This document shows, one piece after another, positions 7,665-17,589 of a stretch of DNA of 64,000 nucleotides. The position numbers were made by a program, and so were the translations under genes. Numbering within the stretch: the first letter of the stretch is position 1; the number at the start of each line of letters is the position of its first letter. Origin of the DNA: an uncultured Bacteroidia bacterium. Lineage in GTDB: Bacteria; Bacteroidota; Bacteroidia; Bacteroidales; Prolixibacteraceae. Under the pieces are notes generated by a model, which was not told the origin of the DNA, searched no databases, and saw only the letters and a program-made list of their open reading frames with translations. Where the stretch lies: assembly GCA_903897145.1 (NCBI GenBank), contig CAIUAN010000043.1:1-64000 (forward strand), in the 5' to 3' direction.

Positions 7665-9005
7665 ATGTTATTGCAGAAAAAACCGATTATCCTCATCGTA
7701 CTTCTAATGTTGGGGGTACTGAATGGGGGGAAAGCACAAGACACACTTCGCTATTCATTAAGTGAAGCGATTAAAATTGCGCAGGAGAACAACCTCAACA
7801 TTAAAAATTCACAGCTTGATCTAAAGATGGCTCAAAAGAAAATTTGGGAAACCTTAGCTATCGGGATGCCTCATGTGGATGGAACAGCGAAATATAATTT
7901 TACCCCATCTGTTCCAACTTTGCCTGCCTCGAACTTCGATCCAAAGGCGGCACCTGATGCGGTACTTGAGTTAGGCGTTAAACAAAATATTGTATACGAT
8001 CTTACCGTATCGCAGCTGATCTTTAATGGCGCTTATCTGATTGGATTGAAAGCCTCGAAGGTCTATTACAATCTTTCGGAAGAGTCATTAGAAAAATCGA
8101 TACTTGACATTACCGAATCGGTCACTAACACCTATTTTATGGTCCTTGTTGGACAAGAGAGTCGGAAGGTGTTGAAGGCGAATCTTGAAAATGTAACCAA
8201 GACCCTATCCGATATTACAGAGATGCACAAGCAAGGTTTTGTGGAGAAGACTGATGTTGAACAGTTGGAATTAACAGCGAATACCATCGCGAATGCGATC
8301 TCCCAGATTGATAATAACCTAGAGATGGGCAAGCGTCTATTGAAGATTGAAATGGGGCTAGCTGAAAAGACCAATTTTGTTCTCTCGGATCCGTTGCGGA
8401 TGGAAGAACCTCAACTGGTAAAACTTAATGCCTTAGTTAAAGAGCCATTTATTGTGGAGAAGAGCGTTGATTATAAGTTGCTTTCTACCAATGAACTCCT
8501 AGCTCAATATGACTTAAAGAGAGAGATCTCTAATTATTTCCCAACGATTAATGCCTTTTACAACCACCAAGAAAAATGGAAGACTCCCATCTTTGATTTT
8601 GCTCCAAAGAACGTTGTTGGTGTTAATTTAAGTATCCCAATCTTTAGCAGTGGTCAGCGGATGGCTGCCGTTTACCAGAAACGTTTGACCTATGAAAAGG
8701 CGACTAACAATAAATTATACATCGGCAATACTTTGCTGATGCAGGCTGCTCAGTGCCAGAACGACCTTCGCACAAAACTGGAGAAATTTCAGATCCAGAA
8801 AAAAAGCAAGGAGCTATCCGATAATATTTACCTACGAACTCTGGAAAAATACAAACAAGGCGTCTCTTCAAGTATGGAGCTGATGACCATTCAAAATCAA
8901 TATTTAAATAGTTTAACCAATTACTACCAAGGAATATACGATGTGGTGGGTGCTAGAACTAAATTGGAAAAATTATACAATGTCAATTCAACGAAACTTA
9001 AATAA
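7665..9005 (+). CDS. TolC family outer-membrane efflux protein (RND operon)
   Basis: 446 residues with a signal peptide ending in GGKAQ, then LSEAIKIAQENN, the usual opening of an OEP/TolC repeat. Two long helical halves follow, the second ending in QNQYLNSLTNYYQGIYDVV and KLEKLYN. It would form the trimeric outer-membrane channel of the tripartite pump encoded here. It comes directly after the TetR gene and 9 bases before the adaptor gene. A second TolC paralogue lies at 44960 with the ABC pump. Confidence 0.92.
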   Translation: MLLQKKPIILIVLLMLGVLNGGKAQDTLRYSLSEAIKIAQENNLNIKNSQLDLKMAQKKIWETLAIGMPHVDGTAKYNFTPSVPTLPASNFDPKAAPDAVLELGVKQNIVYDLTVSQLIFNGAYLIGLKASKVYYNLSEESLEKSILDITESVTNTYFMVLVGQESRKVLKANLENVTKTLSDITEMHKQGFVEKTDVEQLELTANTIANAISQIDNNLEMGKRLLKIEMGLAEKTNFVLSDPLRMEEPQLVKLNALVKEPFIVEKSVDYKLLSTNELLAQYDLKREISNYFPTINAFYNHQEKWKTPIFDFAPKNVVGVNLSIPIFSSGQRMAAVYQKRLTYEKATNNKLYIGNTLLMQAAQCQNDLRTKLEKFQIQKKSKELSDNIYLRTLEKYKQGVSSSMELMTIQNQYLNSLTNYYQGIYDVVGARTKLEKLYNVNSTKLK

Positions 9006-9014
9006 ATCAATCAT

Positions 9015-10127
9015 ATGAAAAATAGTATCTACGTATTTGTTCTTGCTGCAGCCTTAGTTGCTTGCAGTCAACCAACCGATCCCAAAGGAAATTTAGAGCA
9101 GCTAAAAGCTCAGCGTGATGCCTTAAACAAGCAGATTGCAAAAATTGAGGCAGAAGTGAATCCCGCTTCAGCTGAAGTTAAATCATTTCCAGTAAAAGTG
9201 CTTTCTGTATCGGAAAGTGTATTTAGTCATTATGTTGAAGTTCAGGGTGTCGTTGACGGGGATCAGAATGTTGCTGTTAGCCCTCAAGTGCCTGGTATTG
9301 TAACCGCTGTGTATGTCACTGAAGGAACCAATGTGAAAAAAGGACAAGTTTTGGCCGAGTTGGATGCGGCCGTGCTCAAACAAACGCTTGATGAGATTAA
9401 GACTCAATATGATTTAGTTAGCAATCTTTTTTTGAAGCAAAAAGCGTTATGGGAAAAGAATATCGGCAGTGAGATACAGTTTTTGCAAGCCAAGACAAAT
9501 AAAGAGGCACTTGAAAATAGACTGAAGACGCTTCAAGGTCAGATTGACATGGCGAGAGTTATTTCTCCAATCGCTGGAACGGTAGAGAGTAATCCATTAA
9601 AAGTGGGTCAGATGGCTAGTCCGGGCTTGCCGACCTCTGCTATTCGGGTTATCAACATGAATGTTGCAAAGGTAAAAGCAGAGGTCTCGGAGAACTATGC
9701 TTCAAGAATTCAGAATGGAAATAAGGCAATCGTTCGTTTTCCAGATTTAGGATCAGAGATTGAGACGAAGCTATTTTTTGCAAGTAATTTTATTGATCCT
9801 ACTAACCGTACTTTTCAAATTGAGTGCAAGATTCAATCTCGGGAGGTTAAATTGAGAGCCAATATGATTGCGTATGTCAAGATTAACGATTACACCAATG
9901 AAAAGGCTATTTGTGTTCCAGTTAACTTTGTTCAGAACAATAAAGATGGCAAATATATTTACATCGTAACCCAAAAGAATAATCAGAGCATTGCAACACG
10001 ACGCCCAGTAAAACTTGGGATGGACTACAATGGAACTACTGAAATCCTTGAAGGAATATCTGCTGGCGATAAGATCATCACAGCCGGATTTCAAAGCTTA
10101 AACGAAGGATCCCTAATTTCCTTTTAA
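9015..10127 (+). CDS. RND efflux periplasmic adaptor (HlyD/AcrA family)
   Basis: 370 residues. The signal ends in the lipobox LVACSQ, so it is a lipoprotein. A short coiled coil (LEQLKAQRDALNKQIAKIEAE) comes first, then a biotinyl-lipoyl half (VPGIVTAVYVTEGTNVKKGQ), an alpha-hairpin, the second lipoyl half (ISPIAGTVESNPLKVGQ), a beta-barrel and a membrane-proximal domain. It bridges the RND permease and TolC in the periplasm. It is spaced 9 and 19 bases from its neighbours, in the same operon. Confidence 0.93.
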   Translation: MKNSIYVFVLAAALVACSQPTDPKGNLEQLKAQRDALNKQIAKIEAEVNPASAEVKSFPVKVLSVSESVFSHYVEVQGVVDGDQNVAVSPQVPGIVTAVYVTEGTNVKKGQVLAELDAAVLKQTLDEIKTQYDLVSNLFLKQKALWEKNIGSEIQFLQAKTNKEALENRLKTLQGQIDMARVISPIAGTVESNPLKVGQMASPGLPTSAIRVINMNVAKVKAEVSENYASRIQNGNKAIVRFPDLGSEIETKLFFASNFIDPTNRTFQIECKIQSREVKLRANMIAYVKINDYTNEKAICVPVNFVQNNKDGKYIYIVTQKNNQSIATRRPVKLGMDYNGTTEILEGISAGDKIITAGFQSLNEGSLISF

Positions 10128-10146
10128 CCATCATCAACATTAAGAT

Positions 10147-13100
10147 ATGTCAATAGATAAACATAAAATCAAAGAATTTCTTCCAACCAGTTGGGCGATC
10201 GATAACAAGACGAGTATTTACGTCCTTGCTTTTCTGATCTCACTTCTGGGTTTGATGAATTACTTGTTAATTCCAAAGGAGCAATTTCCTCAAGTAATTA
10301 TCCCTTATATCGTGGTGAACACGCCTTATCCAGGCACTTCACCTGAGGATATGGAGAACTTAGTCTCTCGTCCGATTGAAAAGCAGTTGAAGTCAATTGC
10401 GGATGTGAAGAAGGTGACGAGTAATTCGGTTCCCGATTTCTCCTCCATCATTGTTGAGTTTGATCCTAATGTCTCGATCACTGATGCGAAGCAGCGTGTG
10501 CGTGATGCGGTAGATAAATCAAAGCCCGATCTACCGAATGATCTACCGGATCAGCCTCAGGTTATGGATATTGACTTATCCGAGTTTCCTGTGATGTACA
10601 TCAATATTGCAGGCAACTATAGCCTCGATAAGCTTAAGAAATATGCCGATGTAGCTCAGGATAAATTTGAAGGAATTAAAGAGATTACTCGTGTCGATAT
10701 CGTTGGCGCTTTAGAGCGCGAGATTCAGATTGAGGCCGATATCTTTAAGATGCAGGCTGCAGAAGTTACTTTTAGCGATATTGAAAGAGCCGTAGCAGGG
10801 GAAAATATTACCATTTCTGGTGGTATAATCAACACCAATGGGACCAAAAATACGGTTCGCTTAAAAGGGCAATTTCAAACGGTACAAGCCCTTAGAGATA
10901 TAATTATCCATTCGTCAAGTGGAGCATTTATCCGATTAAGCGACTTAGCTGATATCAAGGATGATTTCAAAGAGCAAGAGAGTTTTGCTCGTTTAGATGG
11001 TCGGAATGTGATTACGTTAAACATCATAAAAAAGAGCGGAGCAAACCTTTTAGATGCTTCAGACCATATTAAAGATGTAATCGATAATGAGCTTAAGGGA
11101 AAAGTTTTCCCTTCGGATCTTACCCTTTCTGTTACGGGGGACCAGAGTTTGTTGACACGCAATACACTTGAAGAGCTGAATAATACCATCATCATTGGAT
11201 TTATTCTAGTAGCGATTGTATTGATGTTCTTTATGGGCTTCACCAACTCATTCTTTGTGGGTCTTTCGGTTCCGTTATCGATGGCAGTGGCTTATTTAGT
11301 CCTTCCAGGTATCGGATTTACCATGAACATGATTGTGATGTTCGGGTTTATTTTTGCTCTTGGGATTGTGGTAGATGACGCAATTGTGGTCATAGAAAAT
11401 ACCCATCGATTGCATCGGAATAATCCAGATATTAAAGTGGCTGCTAAGATGGCTGCTGGAGAGGTCTTTCTTCCGATCCTATCGGGTACTTTAACAACCT
11501 TGGCACCGTTCTTTCCACTTGCATTCTGGCCAGGCATTGTTGGGCAGTTTATGCATTACTTACCTGTAACTTTAATCATTACCCTATTTGCCTCCTTGTT
11601 TGTGGCTTATATCTTTAATCCAGTTTTTGCGGTCTCTTTTATGCAGCACGAATATGATGCCGAGGTCGATAATAAAAAGTCATGGCGTAAGATGAGGAAG
11701 TATTTGATAGGTGCCTTTTGTGTTGCATTGATCTGTTATGCTTCGAAATCATATGGTCTTGCTAACTTCATCGTTATCGCGATCCTTCTTATCGTGGCCT
11801 ACAACTACGCGATTCGTTATTGGATCTTAGGATTCCAGGAGAGATTATGGCCTTCTTTAATGGATGCTTATGAAAGAACTATCCGGAAGGTCTTAAAAGG
11901 GAACTGGGCTGTGTGGATGCTTGCCTCTATGGTGGCATTGTTCTTCTTTACCCTATTTCTTCTTGGCATTGTCAAGCCTAAAGTTTTATTTTTCCCGGAG
12001 AATGATCCGAATAACGTGTATGTCTATATTAAGATGCCAGGAGGAACCGATCAAGTTGTAACTGATAGTGTTACAAAAATTGCGGAGACGCGGGTCTATA
12101 AGGTTTTAGGAAGAAACAATGCGGATGTCGAGTCGATCATTTCTAATGTTACCATTGGTGCCGAAGAGCAAGGATTTGCTTCGACAGGTAAAGCGTTTAA
12201 CAAAGGAAAAGTTTCGGTTAATTTCATTGAGAACAAAAGACGTACAACAGGAATCTCTACCACTAAATATATGAATATGATCCGAGATGGGGTTGGTCAT
12301 ATTCCTGGAGCTGAGATTACTGTGAACAAGAATAGCAATGGTCCTCCGACAGGCAAGCCAATCAACATTGAGGTTACTAGTCAGAATTTAGAGAATTTAG
12401 TGTCGGATGCTTTTGCGTTTAAAGTGTATCTCGACTCCTTACGTATTCCAGGTATTGAGGAGTTAAAGGCTGATTTTGAGATGAACTCCCCAGAAATCAT
12501 TATTGATATTGATCGTGATCGGGCTATGCGTCAAGGGATCTCAACTGGACAAATTGGAATGGAAATACGGACAGCGCTATTTGGCAAGGAAGTCTCTAAA
12601 TTTAAGCAAGACGAAGATGAATATCCAATAACCTTGCGCTATCATAAGGTTACTCGTGATAATATTAATGCACTAATTAATTTGCAGATTACCTATCGGG
12701 ATATGAATTCAGGATTACTGAAAAGCGTTCCGCTTTCAACAGTAGCAAAGATAAAATATGACACTTCATACGCTGGCATTAAACGACTCAATCAGAAAAG
12801 AGTTATTACGGTTTATTCGAACGTTCTTTCAGGTTATGCTGCAAATGATATTGTCCCTTTGATTAAAAAGGAGGCGTTGAAATTTAATAAGCATGAAGGG
12901 ACTGAATTTAAGTTAACCGGAGAGCAGGAGGACCAGCAGGAGACCTCTATGTTCTTATTGAAAGCCATGATTATTGCACTCGGCATCATCTTCTTTATCC
13001 TGATCACCCAGTTTGGATCAATCAGCAAGACAATTATTATCCTCAGCGAAGTGTTGTTTAGTATCATTGGGGTATTGCTTGGAGTGATGCTGTTTAAAAT

Positions 13101-13548
13101 GGATCTCGTTATCATGATGACTGGTTTAGGGATTGTCGCTTTAGGAGGTATTGTGGTTCGGAATGGGATTCTGATCGTTGAATTCTGTGATGTGATGAAG
13201 CAGCGAGGATTAAAAACCCGCGATGCCATTATTCAGGCTGGAAGAACACGTATCACGCCAGTTGTCTTGACTGCAACTGCCACCATGCTAGGACTAGTTC
13301 CTTTAGCTGTTGGGATGAACATTAATTTTGTCACGCTGTTCACGGAGCTTAATCCTCACATCTATTTTGGAGGTGACAATGTGGCTTTCTGGGGACCTTT
13401 GGCTTGGACCATTATCTTTGGTCTTAGCTTTGCCACATTCTTGACCTTGATTCTTGTGCCAGCATTGTACTATCTTGATTATATCATCCGCTTGAAGTTC
13501 AAACGGAGAAGGAATTTGAGAAGAATCAAGATGATGAACGAAAATTAA
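10147..13548 (+). CDS. RND family efflux permease, AcrB/HAE1-like
   Basis: 1133 residues, slightly longer than AcrB (~1050). It has the expected N-terminal membrane helix, porter domain, helix block, second porter domain and second helix block. The proton-relay pair Asp-Asp in TM4 is kept in GIVVDDAIVVIEN (~residues 409-410), and FGFIFALGIVVDD is typical of the HAE1 group rather than the metal CusA group. Extra length comes partly from an insertion of hydrophobic segments after the first block (WRKMRKYLIGAFCVALICY). It is a proton-driven drug or lipid exporter; the substrate is unknown. It is the last gene of the operon, followed by a strong terminator. Confidence 0.93.
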   Translation: MSIDKHKIKEFLPTSWAIDNKTSIYVLAFLISLLGLMNYLLIPKEQFPQVIIPYIVVNTPYPGTSPEDMENLVSRPIEKQLKSIADVKKVTSNSVPDFSSIIVEFDPNVSITDAKQRVRDAVDKSKPDLPNDLPDQPQVMDIDLSEFPVMYINIAGNYSLDKLKKYADVAQDKFEGIKEITRVDIVGALEREIQIEADIFKMQAAEVTFSDIERAVAGENITISGGIINTNGTKNTVRLKGQFQTVQALRDIIIHSSSGAFIRLSDLADIKDDFKEQESFARLDGRNVITLNIIKKSGANLLDASDHIKDVIDNELKGKVFPSDLTLSVTGDQSLLTRNTLEELNNTIIIGFILVAIVLMFFMGFTNSFFVGLSVPLSMAVAYLVLPGIGFTMNMIVMFGFIFALGIVVDDAIVVIENTHRLHRNNPDIKVAAKMAAGEVFLPILSGTLTTLAPFFPLAFWPGIVGQFMHYLPVTLIITLFASLFVAYIFNPVFAVSFMQHEYDAEVDNKKSWRKMRKYLIGAFCVALICYASKSYGLANFIVIAILLIVAYNYAIRYWILGFQERLWPSLMDAYERTIRKVLKGNWAVWMLASMVALFFFTLFLLGIVKPKVLFFPENDPNNVYVYIKMPGGTDQVVTDSVTKIAETRVYKVLGRNNADVESIISNVTIGAEEQGFASTGKAFNKGKVSVNFIENKRRTTGISTTKYMNMIRDGVGHIPGAEITVNKNSNGPPTGKPINIEVTSQNLENLVSDAFAFKVYLDSLRIPGIEELKADFEMNSPEIIIDIDRDRAMRQGISTGQIGMEIRTALFGKEVSKFKQDEDEYPITLRYHKVTRDNINALINLQITYRDMNSGLLKSVPLSTVAKIKYDTSYAGIKRLNQKRVITVYSNVLSGYAANDIVPLIKKEALKFNKHEGTEFKLTGEQEDQQETSMFLLKAMIIALGIIFFILITQFGSISKTIIILSEVLFSIIGVLLGVMLFKMDLVIMMTGLGIVALGGIVVRNGILIVEFCDVMKQRGLKTRDAIIQAGRTRITPVVLTATATMLGLVPLAVGMNINFVTLFTELNPHIYFGGDNVAFWGPLAWTIIFGLSFATFLTLILVPALYYLDYIIRLKFKRRRNLRRIKMMNEN

Positions 13549-13563
13549 ATTGATTGTTAAATA

Positions 13564-13645
13564 AGTTGTTTTTTAACAACTAAATTTGGAGCCATGATTA
13601 CGATATTCTCATTTTGAATGGTGATATTTTAATCATGGCTCTTTT
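13564..13645 (+). terminator. Hairpin terminator after the RND operon
   Basis: A long hairpin pairs GAGCCATGATTA (13589-13600) with TAATCATGGCTC (13630-13641) and is followed by TTTT. A smaller hairpin, AGTTGTT/AACAACT around TTTT, precedes it at 13564-13581. Together they separate the RND operon from the GH31 gene. Confidence 0.75.
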
Positions 13646-13673
13646 GTAACCTATTAAACCTAAATACCCACCT

Positions 13674-15845
13674 ATGATCAACCCTATTAAATGGATTAGA
13701 TTACGTCGTCTTGTAATTTTAATCTTGTTAGTATCTCCTTTCATTCAGACTTATGCGCAAGATGTTCCGCTGCATTGGACAAAAAAATCAGCCGGTGTTT
13801 GGGCGGCAGAAGCTGGGCAGCCTGAAAAGGTAAATCTCACATCGGTTTCTCAAGTAACGCCAAAAACTGAAGCTTTAACGGCGATGGGTGACCTCTCTTT
13901 TCCGTTATCAGAGAATGAGATTAAAGCGACCATATTTGATGGAAAGACCTATCTCCAGCTTCCGCTAGAAGTAGGAGAGCAAATATTTGGCCTTGGTCTA
14001 AACTTCAAAACAGTTGAGCAACGCGGAAAGATTCTTCGTCTTCATATGGATCATTATGGTGGCACTGATAACGGACGTAGCCATGCACCGGTCCCATTTT
14101 ATGTCTCATCAAAAGGGTACGGAGTCTTTATTAACTCGGCACGGTATATCGATATTTGGGTGGGTACCGCAGTAAGTGCCACGAGTAAAGTGCCGATGGA
14201 TGCTCGTGATCGGAATACCGATAAATCATGGAGTGCACAGCCTTATTCCGACAATATCTCGGTCTTGATACCTGCACAAGGAGTCGAGATTTTAGTTTTT
14301 GGAGGACCTACACCACTAGATGCAGTCAGTCGATTCAACCTCTTCAATGGAGGTGGAACCTTGCCACCTAAATGGGGGTTAGGATTTTGGCACCGCACAC
14401 CCACGCTTTATTCCGATAGTCTAGTTTTAAATGAGGTAAAAGAGTTTAAGCAACATCAATTCCCCTTGTCCGTTATTGGACTTGAGCCAGGCTGGCAAAG
14501 CAAATCATATCCATGCACCTACGAATGGGACAAAGGGCGATTCCCTAATCCTGCAAAATTTATGGCTCAGCTGAAAGATCAAGGTGTCCAAACGAATCTT
14601 TGGATGAACCCGTATATCTCTCCCGAATCAGAGCTTATTAAGAAGTTAAAGCCATTCACCGCCTCTCATACCGTTTGGAATGGATTTATCCCTGATTATG
14701 GGCTGCCTCAGACAAATAAAATCATTGGAGATCATCTAAAGCAGCACGAACTTGATCTTGGCGTTAGTGGATTTAAAATGGATGAGAACGATGGTTTCGA
14801 CAATTGGCTTTGGTCTGATGTGACCAGATTTCCATCTGGCATCCCAGCCGAGCAGATGCGTCAGCTTTATGGGGTGATGATGCAGAAGATGACGACTCAG
14901 CTTTATCGGGAACAAAATAGAAGAACCTATGGATTGGTACGAGCTTCGAATGCCGGTGGATCTTCGTATCCATATGTGATTTATAACGATTATTACAGTC
15001 ATCGTGATTTTATCACTGCGTTGATTAACAGCTCATTTATAGGGGTGTTATGGACTCCCGAAGTACGGAGCTCTCCAACAGCTGAAGAGTGGCTTCGTCG
15101 AATGCAGACAGTCTGCTTCTCCCCCTTGGCGATGCTTAATGCTTGGTCTGATGGGACCAAGCCTTGGTCGTTTCCAGAAGTTGAGAAACAGGTTGCCGAT
15201 GTGGCTAAACTAAGAATGCAATTGATACCGTATATTTATACATGCTTTGCAGAGTATTCCTTTTATGGAAGACCCCCTATGCGGGCCATGAACCTTCTTC
15301 CTGGTTTTTATTCGGCACCTGAAATAGTCGCAGGGAAGTTAAGTTCAACAGATAATCCTTATGCTAAAGCAACACGAAAAGAGATCAAAGATCAGTTTAT
15401 GGTTGGAGATAATTTATTGATCGCCCCTCTTTTTGCCGGAGAGACAGAGCGAAAGGTAGTCTTGCCAAAAGGTCGATGGTACGATTTTTATACGGGTCAA
15501 CTGGCAGGTGAGGGAGAAGTCATAAAAGTGGCCCCTGGACTAGATAAGATCCCAGTTTATGTTAGAGATGGCGGAATTATTCCGATGTATGAAACGCCAC
15601 AGCTTTCGCTAAAATCGCAAGAGAAAAGGGACCTGATCATCCGGTTTTATGGCAAAAAAGAGGCTGTTTATAAACTTTACGATGATGACGGAGAGACTTT
15701 TGATTATGAGAAGGGCGCCTACTCTTGGCGAGAGATTCGTGTCGCTTCTGCCAAGGATGGCAAGTTAAAAGGTTCGATCTCGAAGGCGGAAAAGACGAAG
15801 CCTGATAATTTTGCTTCTGTGAAATTCCAATTTATGAGTGAATAA
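13674..15845 (+). CDS. Glycoside hydrolase family 31 protein, secreted
   Basis: 723 residues with a signal peptide ending in TYAQD. It has an N-terminal beta-sandwich (VGEQIFGLGLNFKTVEQRGK), a GH31 TIM barrel with PKWGLGFWH and a glycine-tolerant catalytic strand GFKMDENDGFDNW, then C-terminal beta domains. The Asp in KMDEND (~residue 370) aligns with the GH31 nucleophile; IYNDYY is a candidate acid/base site. GH31 enzymes act on alpha-glucosides, alpha-xylosides or alpha-galactosides; this divergent one cannot be assigned. It follows a terminator and precedes the unknown membrane protein by 78 bases in the same direction. Confidence 0.85.
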   Translation: MINPIKWIRLRRLVILILLVSPFIQTYAQDVPLHWTKKSAGVWAAEAGQPEKVNLTSVSQVTPKTEALTAMGDLSFPLSENEIKATIFDGKTYLQLPLEVGEQIFGLGLNFKTVEQRGKILRLHMDHYGGTDNGRSHAPVPFYVSSKGYGVFINSARYIDIWVGTAVSATSKVPMDARDRNTDKSWSAQPYSDNISVLIPAQGVEILVFGGPTPLDAVSRFNLFNGGGTLPPKWGLGFWHRTPTLYSDSLVLNEVKEFKQHQFPLSVIGLEPGWQSKSYPCTYEWDKGRFPNPAKFMAQLKDQGVQTNLWMNPYISPESELIKKLKPFTASHTVWNGFIPDYGLPQTNKIIGDHLKQHELDLGVSGFKMDENDGFDNWLWSDVTRFPSGIPAEQMRQLYGVMMQKMTTQLYREQNRRTYGLVRASNAGGSSYPYVIYNDYYSHRDFITALINSSFIGVLWTPEVRSSPTAEEWLRRMQTVCFSPLAMLNAWSDGTKPWSFPEVEKQVADVAKLRMQLIPYIYTCFAEYSFYGRPPMRAMNLLPGFYSAPEIVAGKLSSTDNPYAKATRKEIKDQFMVGDNLLIAPLFAGETERKVVLPKGRWYDFYTGQLAGEGEVIKVAPGLDKIPVYVRDGGIIPMYETPQLSLKSQEKRDLIIRFYGKKEAVYKLYDDDGETFDYEKGAYSWREIRVASAKDGKLKGSISKAEKTKPDNFASVKFQFMSE

Positions 15846-15923
15846 TTATACATGCTCTAATTTATATTACTTCCTGCTATTGTTTCATTAACTTTATGGT
15901 TTAATAATTTAAATGCCTCACCT

Positions 15924-17558
15924 ATGAAAAAGCTATCCGTTCTGTTCGTCATGTTTATTGCGGCTATTTTTATTCTTTATACTGGAATGCCAGTTCTTGC
16001 GTATGGATTCTGGGGTGTCCCTGTGGCTTTAGCCGCTTTAACCGGGATCTGGATTGCCTTTAACATGACCTTGATTCCGCAGATGAAAGGTGGAGTGCAG
16101 ACTTTTCAGGTGCAGCCAAATAGCAAAGCGCCAGTTGTCATCTTATTCGTTCTATTCCTATATGCAGCAGTATTGCCTATTGTAACATCCTCACCATTTT
16201 TGCGCACGTCAGAATATCGCAATTTAATTGGGGAAGTCGAAATTGGCGAGAGCCTGTCAAACCATATGCCTCCAATCTCTTTATCGCAAATTCGTGTGGT
16301 GGATCAGTCCTTGGCAAATATCTTAGGCGACAAGGTGCTTGGAGCACAACCGGCCTTAGGGAGTCAAGTTCGCTTGGGAACTTTTCATATTCAAAAAGTA
16401 AAAAATGAGCTTTACTGGGTCGCTCCATTACTTCATTCGGGCTTTTTCATGTGGTATCAGAATGAATTAGGGACCAATGGTTATGTGATGGTTAACGCTT
16501 CAAATGAGCGCGATGTGAAGCTTGTTCAAGAGTCAGGAGGGAAAAAAATTAGGATTAAATATCAGCCAGAAGGCTACTTCAGCGATTTTTTGGAGCGGCA
16601 TCTATATTTAAATGGGTATTATAATGTTGGTCTGACAGATTATAGCTTTGAGATCAACGATGATGGAGCACCTTATTGGGTGGTTACAAAGTATAAAAAG
16701 AAAATTGGCTTCTATGGCGAAGATGCAGTAGGAATTGTGCTTGTTAATACCGAAACGGGTAAGTGTGAAGAATATGGAATAGCCAATGTGCCAAATTGGG
16801 TTGATCGTATTCAGCCTGAGGCACTAATTGAAAAACAGTTGAATGATTGGGGCCGTTTTGTCAAAGGGTATTGGAACTTCTCAAACGAGAGTAAATTACA
16901 AACCACGCAAGATTTAACCTTGGTATATGGGGAAGATAATAAGTCGTATTGGTATACGGGACTTACTTCAGTGGGCGCTGATGAGGCTACTGTGGGGTTT
17001 GTCTTAGTAGATACCCGAACAAAAAAATCGGTTTGGTATAAGCAAAGTGGTGCTACAGAGTTGGCAGCTCAGAAATCAGCAAGAGGGAAAGTTCAAGAAA
17101 AAAGATTCTCCGCCTCACAGCCTGTGCCGTATAACATTAACAATATCCCAACCTATGTGATGACCTTAAAAGATGACGGTGGTTTGGTTAAGATGTTTGC
17201 GATGGTCGCGATCGAAGACTATACCATTGTGGGTGTTGGAAATACACTTTCAGAGACTTTAATGGCCTACAAGAATGCCTTTAATATGGCAGGTAATAAG
17301 ATTAATGTAAAGGGTAATTCACGAAAGTTGATTCTTAACTCCATTGTGAATCGGATCAATTCGGATATCAAGAATGGGAATAGTTTTTACTACTTCACCG
17401 TTGCGGGCCGTGAAAATATTTTCATCGGGTCATCACAGATCTCTAATGAGCTCCCAGTAACCTTAAAAGGTGATAGCATTTCGATTAGTTTTGATGACGA
17501 TACGCAAGGATTGATCGACATCTCAAGCTTTAAAAATAAGAGTCTCGAGAAGCGATAG
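15924..17558 (+). CDS. Unrecognised membrane protein with repeated beta-rich domain
   Basis: 544 residues and not a family I can name. The N-terminus has three hydrophobic segments (~5-25, 28-48 and 70-88). A large, probably extracytoplasmic part follows. It contains a repeated pattern: PYWVVTKYKKKIGF then GIVLVNTETGKCEEY, and again SYWYTGLTSVG then GFVLVDTRTKKSVWY, which look like two copies of a PepSY-like or 'value plus tag' beta module. NVPNWVDRIQPEAL links them. A third related strand set is PTYVMTLKDDGG to MVAIEDYTIVG. No Cys-rich or catalytic motif is visible. The ATG at 15924 is followed at once by the first membrane helix. It ends 31 bases from the convergent rlmN stop. Confidence 0.7.
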   Translation: MKKLSVLFVMFIAAIFILYTGMPVLAYGFWGVPVALAALTGIWIAFNMTLIPQMKGGVQTFQVQPNSKAPVVILFVLFLYAAVLPIVTSSPFLRTSEYRNLIGEVEIGESLSNHMPPISLSQIRVVDQSLANILGDKVLGAQPALGSQVRLGTFHIQKVKNELYWVAPLLHSGFFMWYQNELGTNGYVMVNASNERDVKLVQESGGKKIRIKYQPEGYFSDFLERHLYLNGYYNVGLTDYSFEINDDGAPYWVVTKYKKKIGFYGEDAVGIVLVNTETGKCEEYGIANVPNWVDRIQPEALIEKQLNDWGRFVKGYWNFSNESKLQTTQDLTLVYGEDNKSYWYTGLTSVGADEATVGFVLVDTRTKKSVWYKQSGATELAAQKSARGKVQEKRFSASQPVPYNINNIPTYVMTLKDDGGLVKMFAMVAIEDYTIVGVGNTLSETLMAYKNAFNMAGNKINVKGNSRKLILNSIVNRINSDIKNGNSFYYFTVAGRENIFIGSSQISNELPVTLKGDSISISFDDDTQGLIDISSFKNKSLEKR

Positions 17559-17589
17559 TTTTATTTATTGGAGATTGTCAGTTTGCGTA

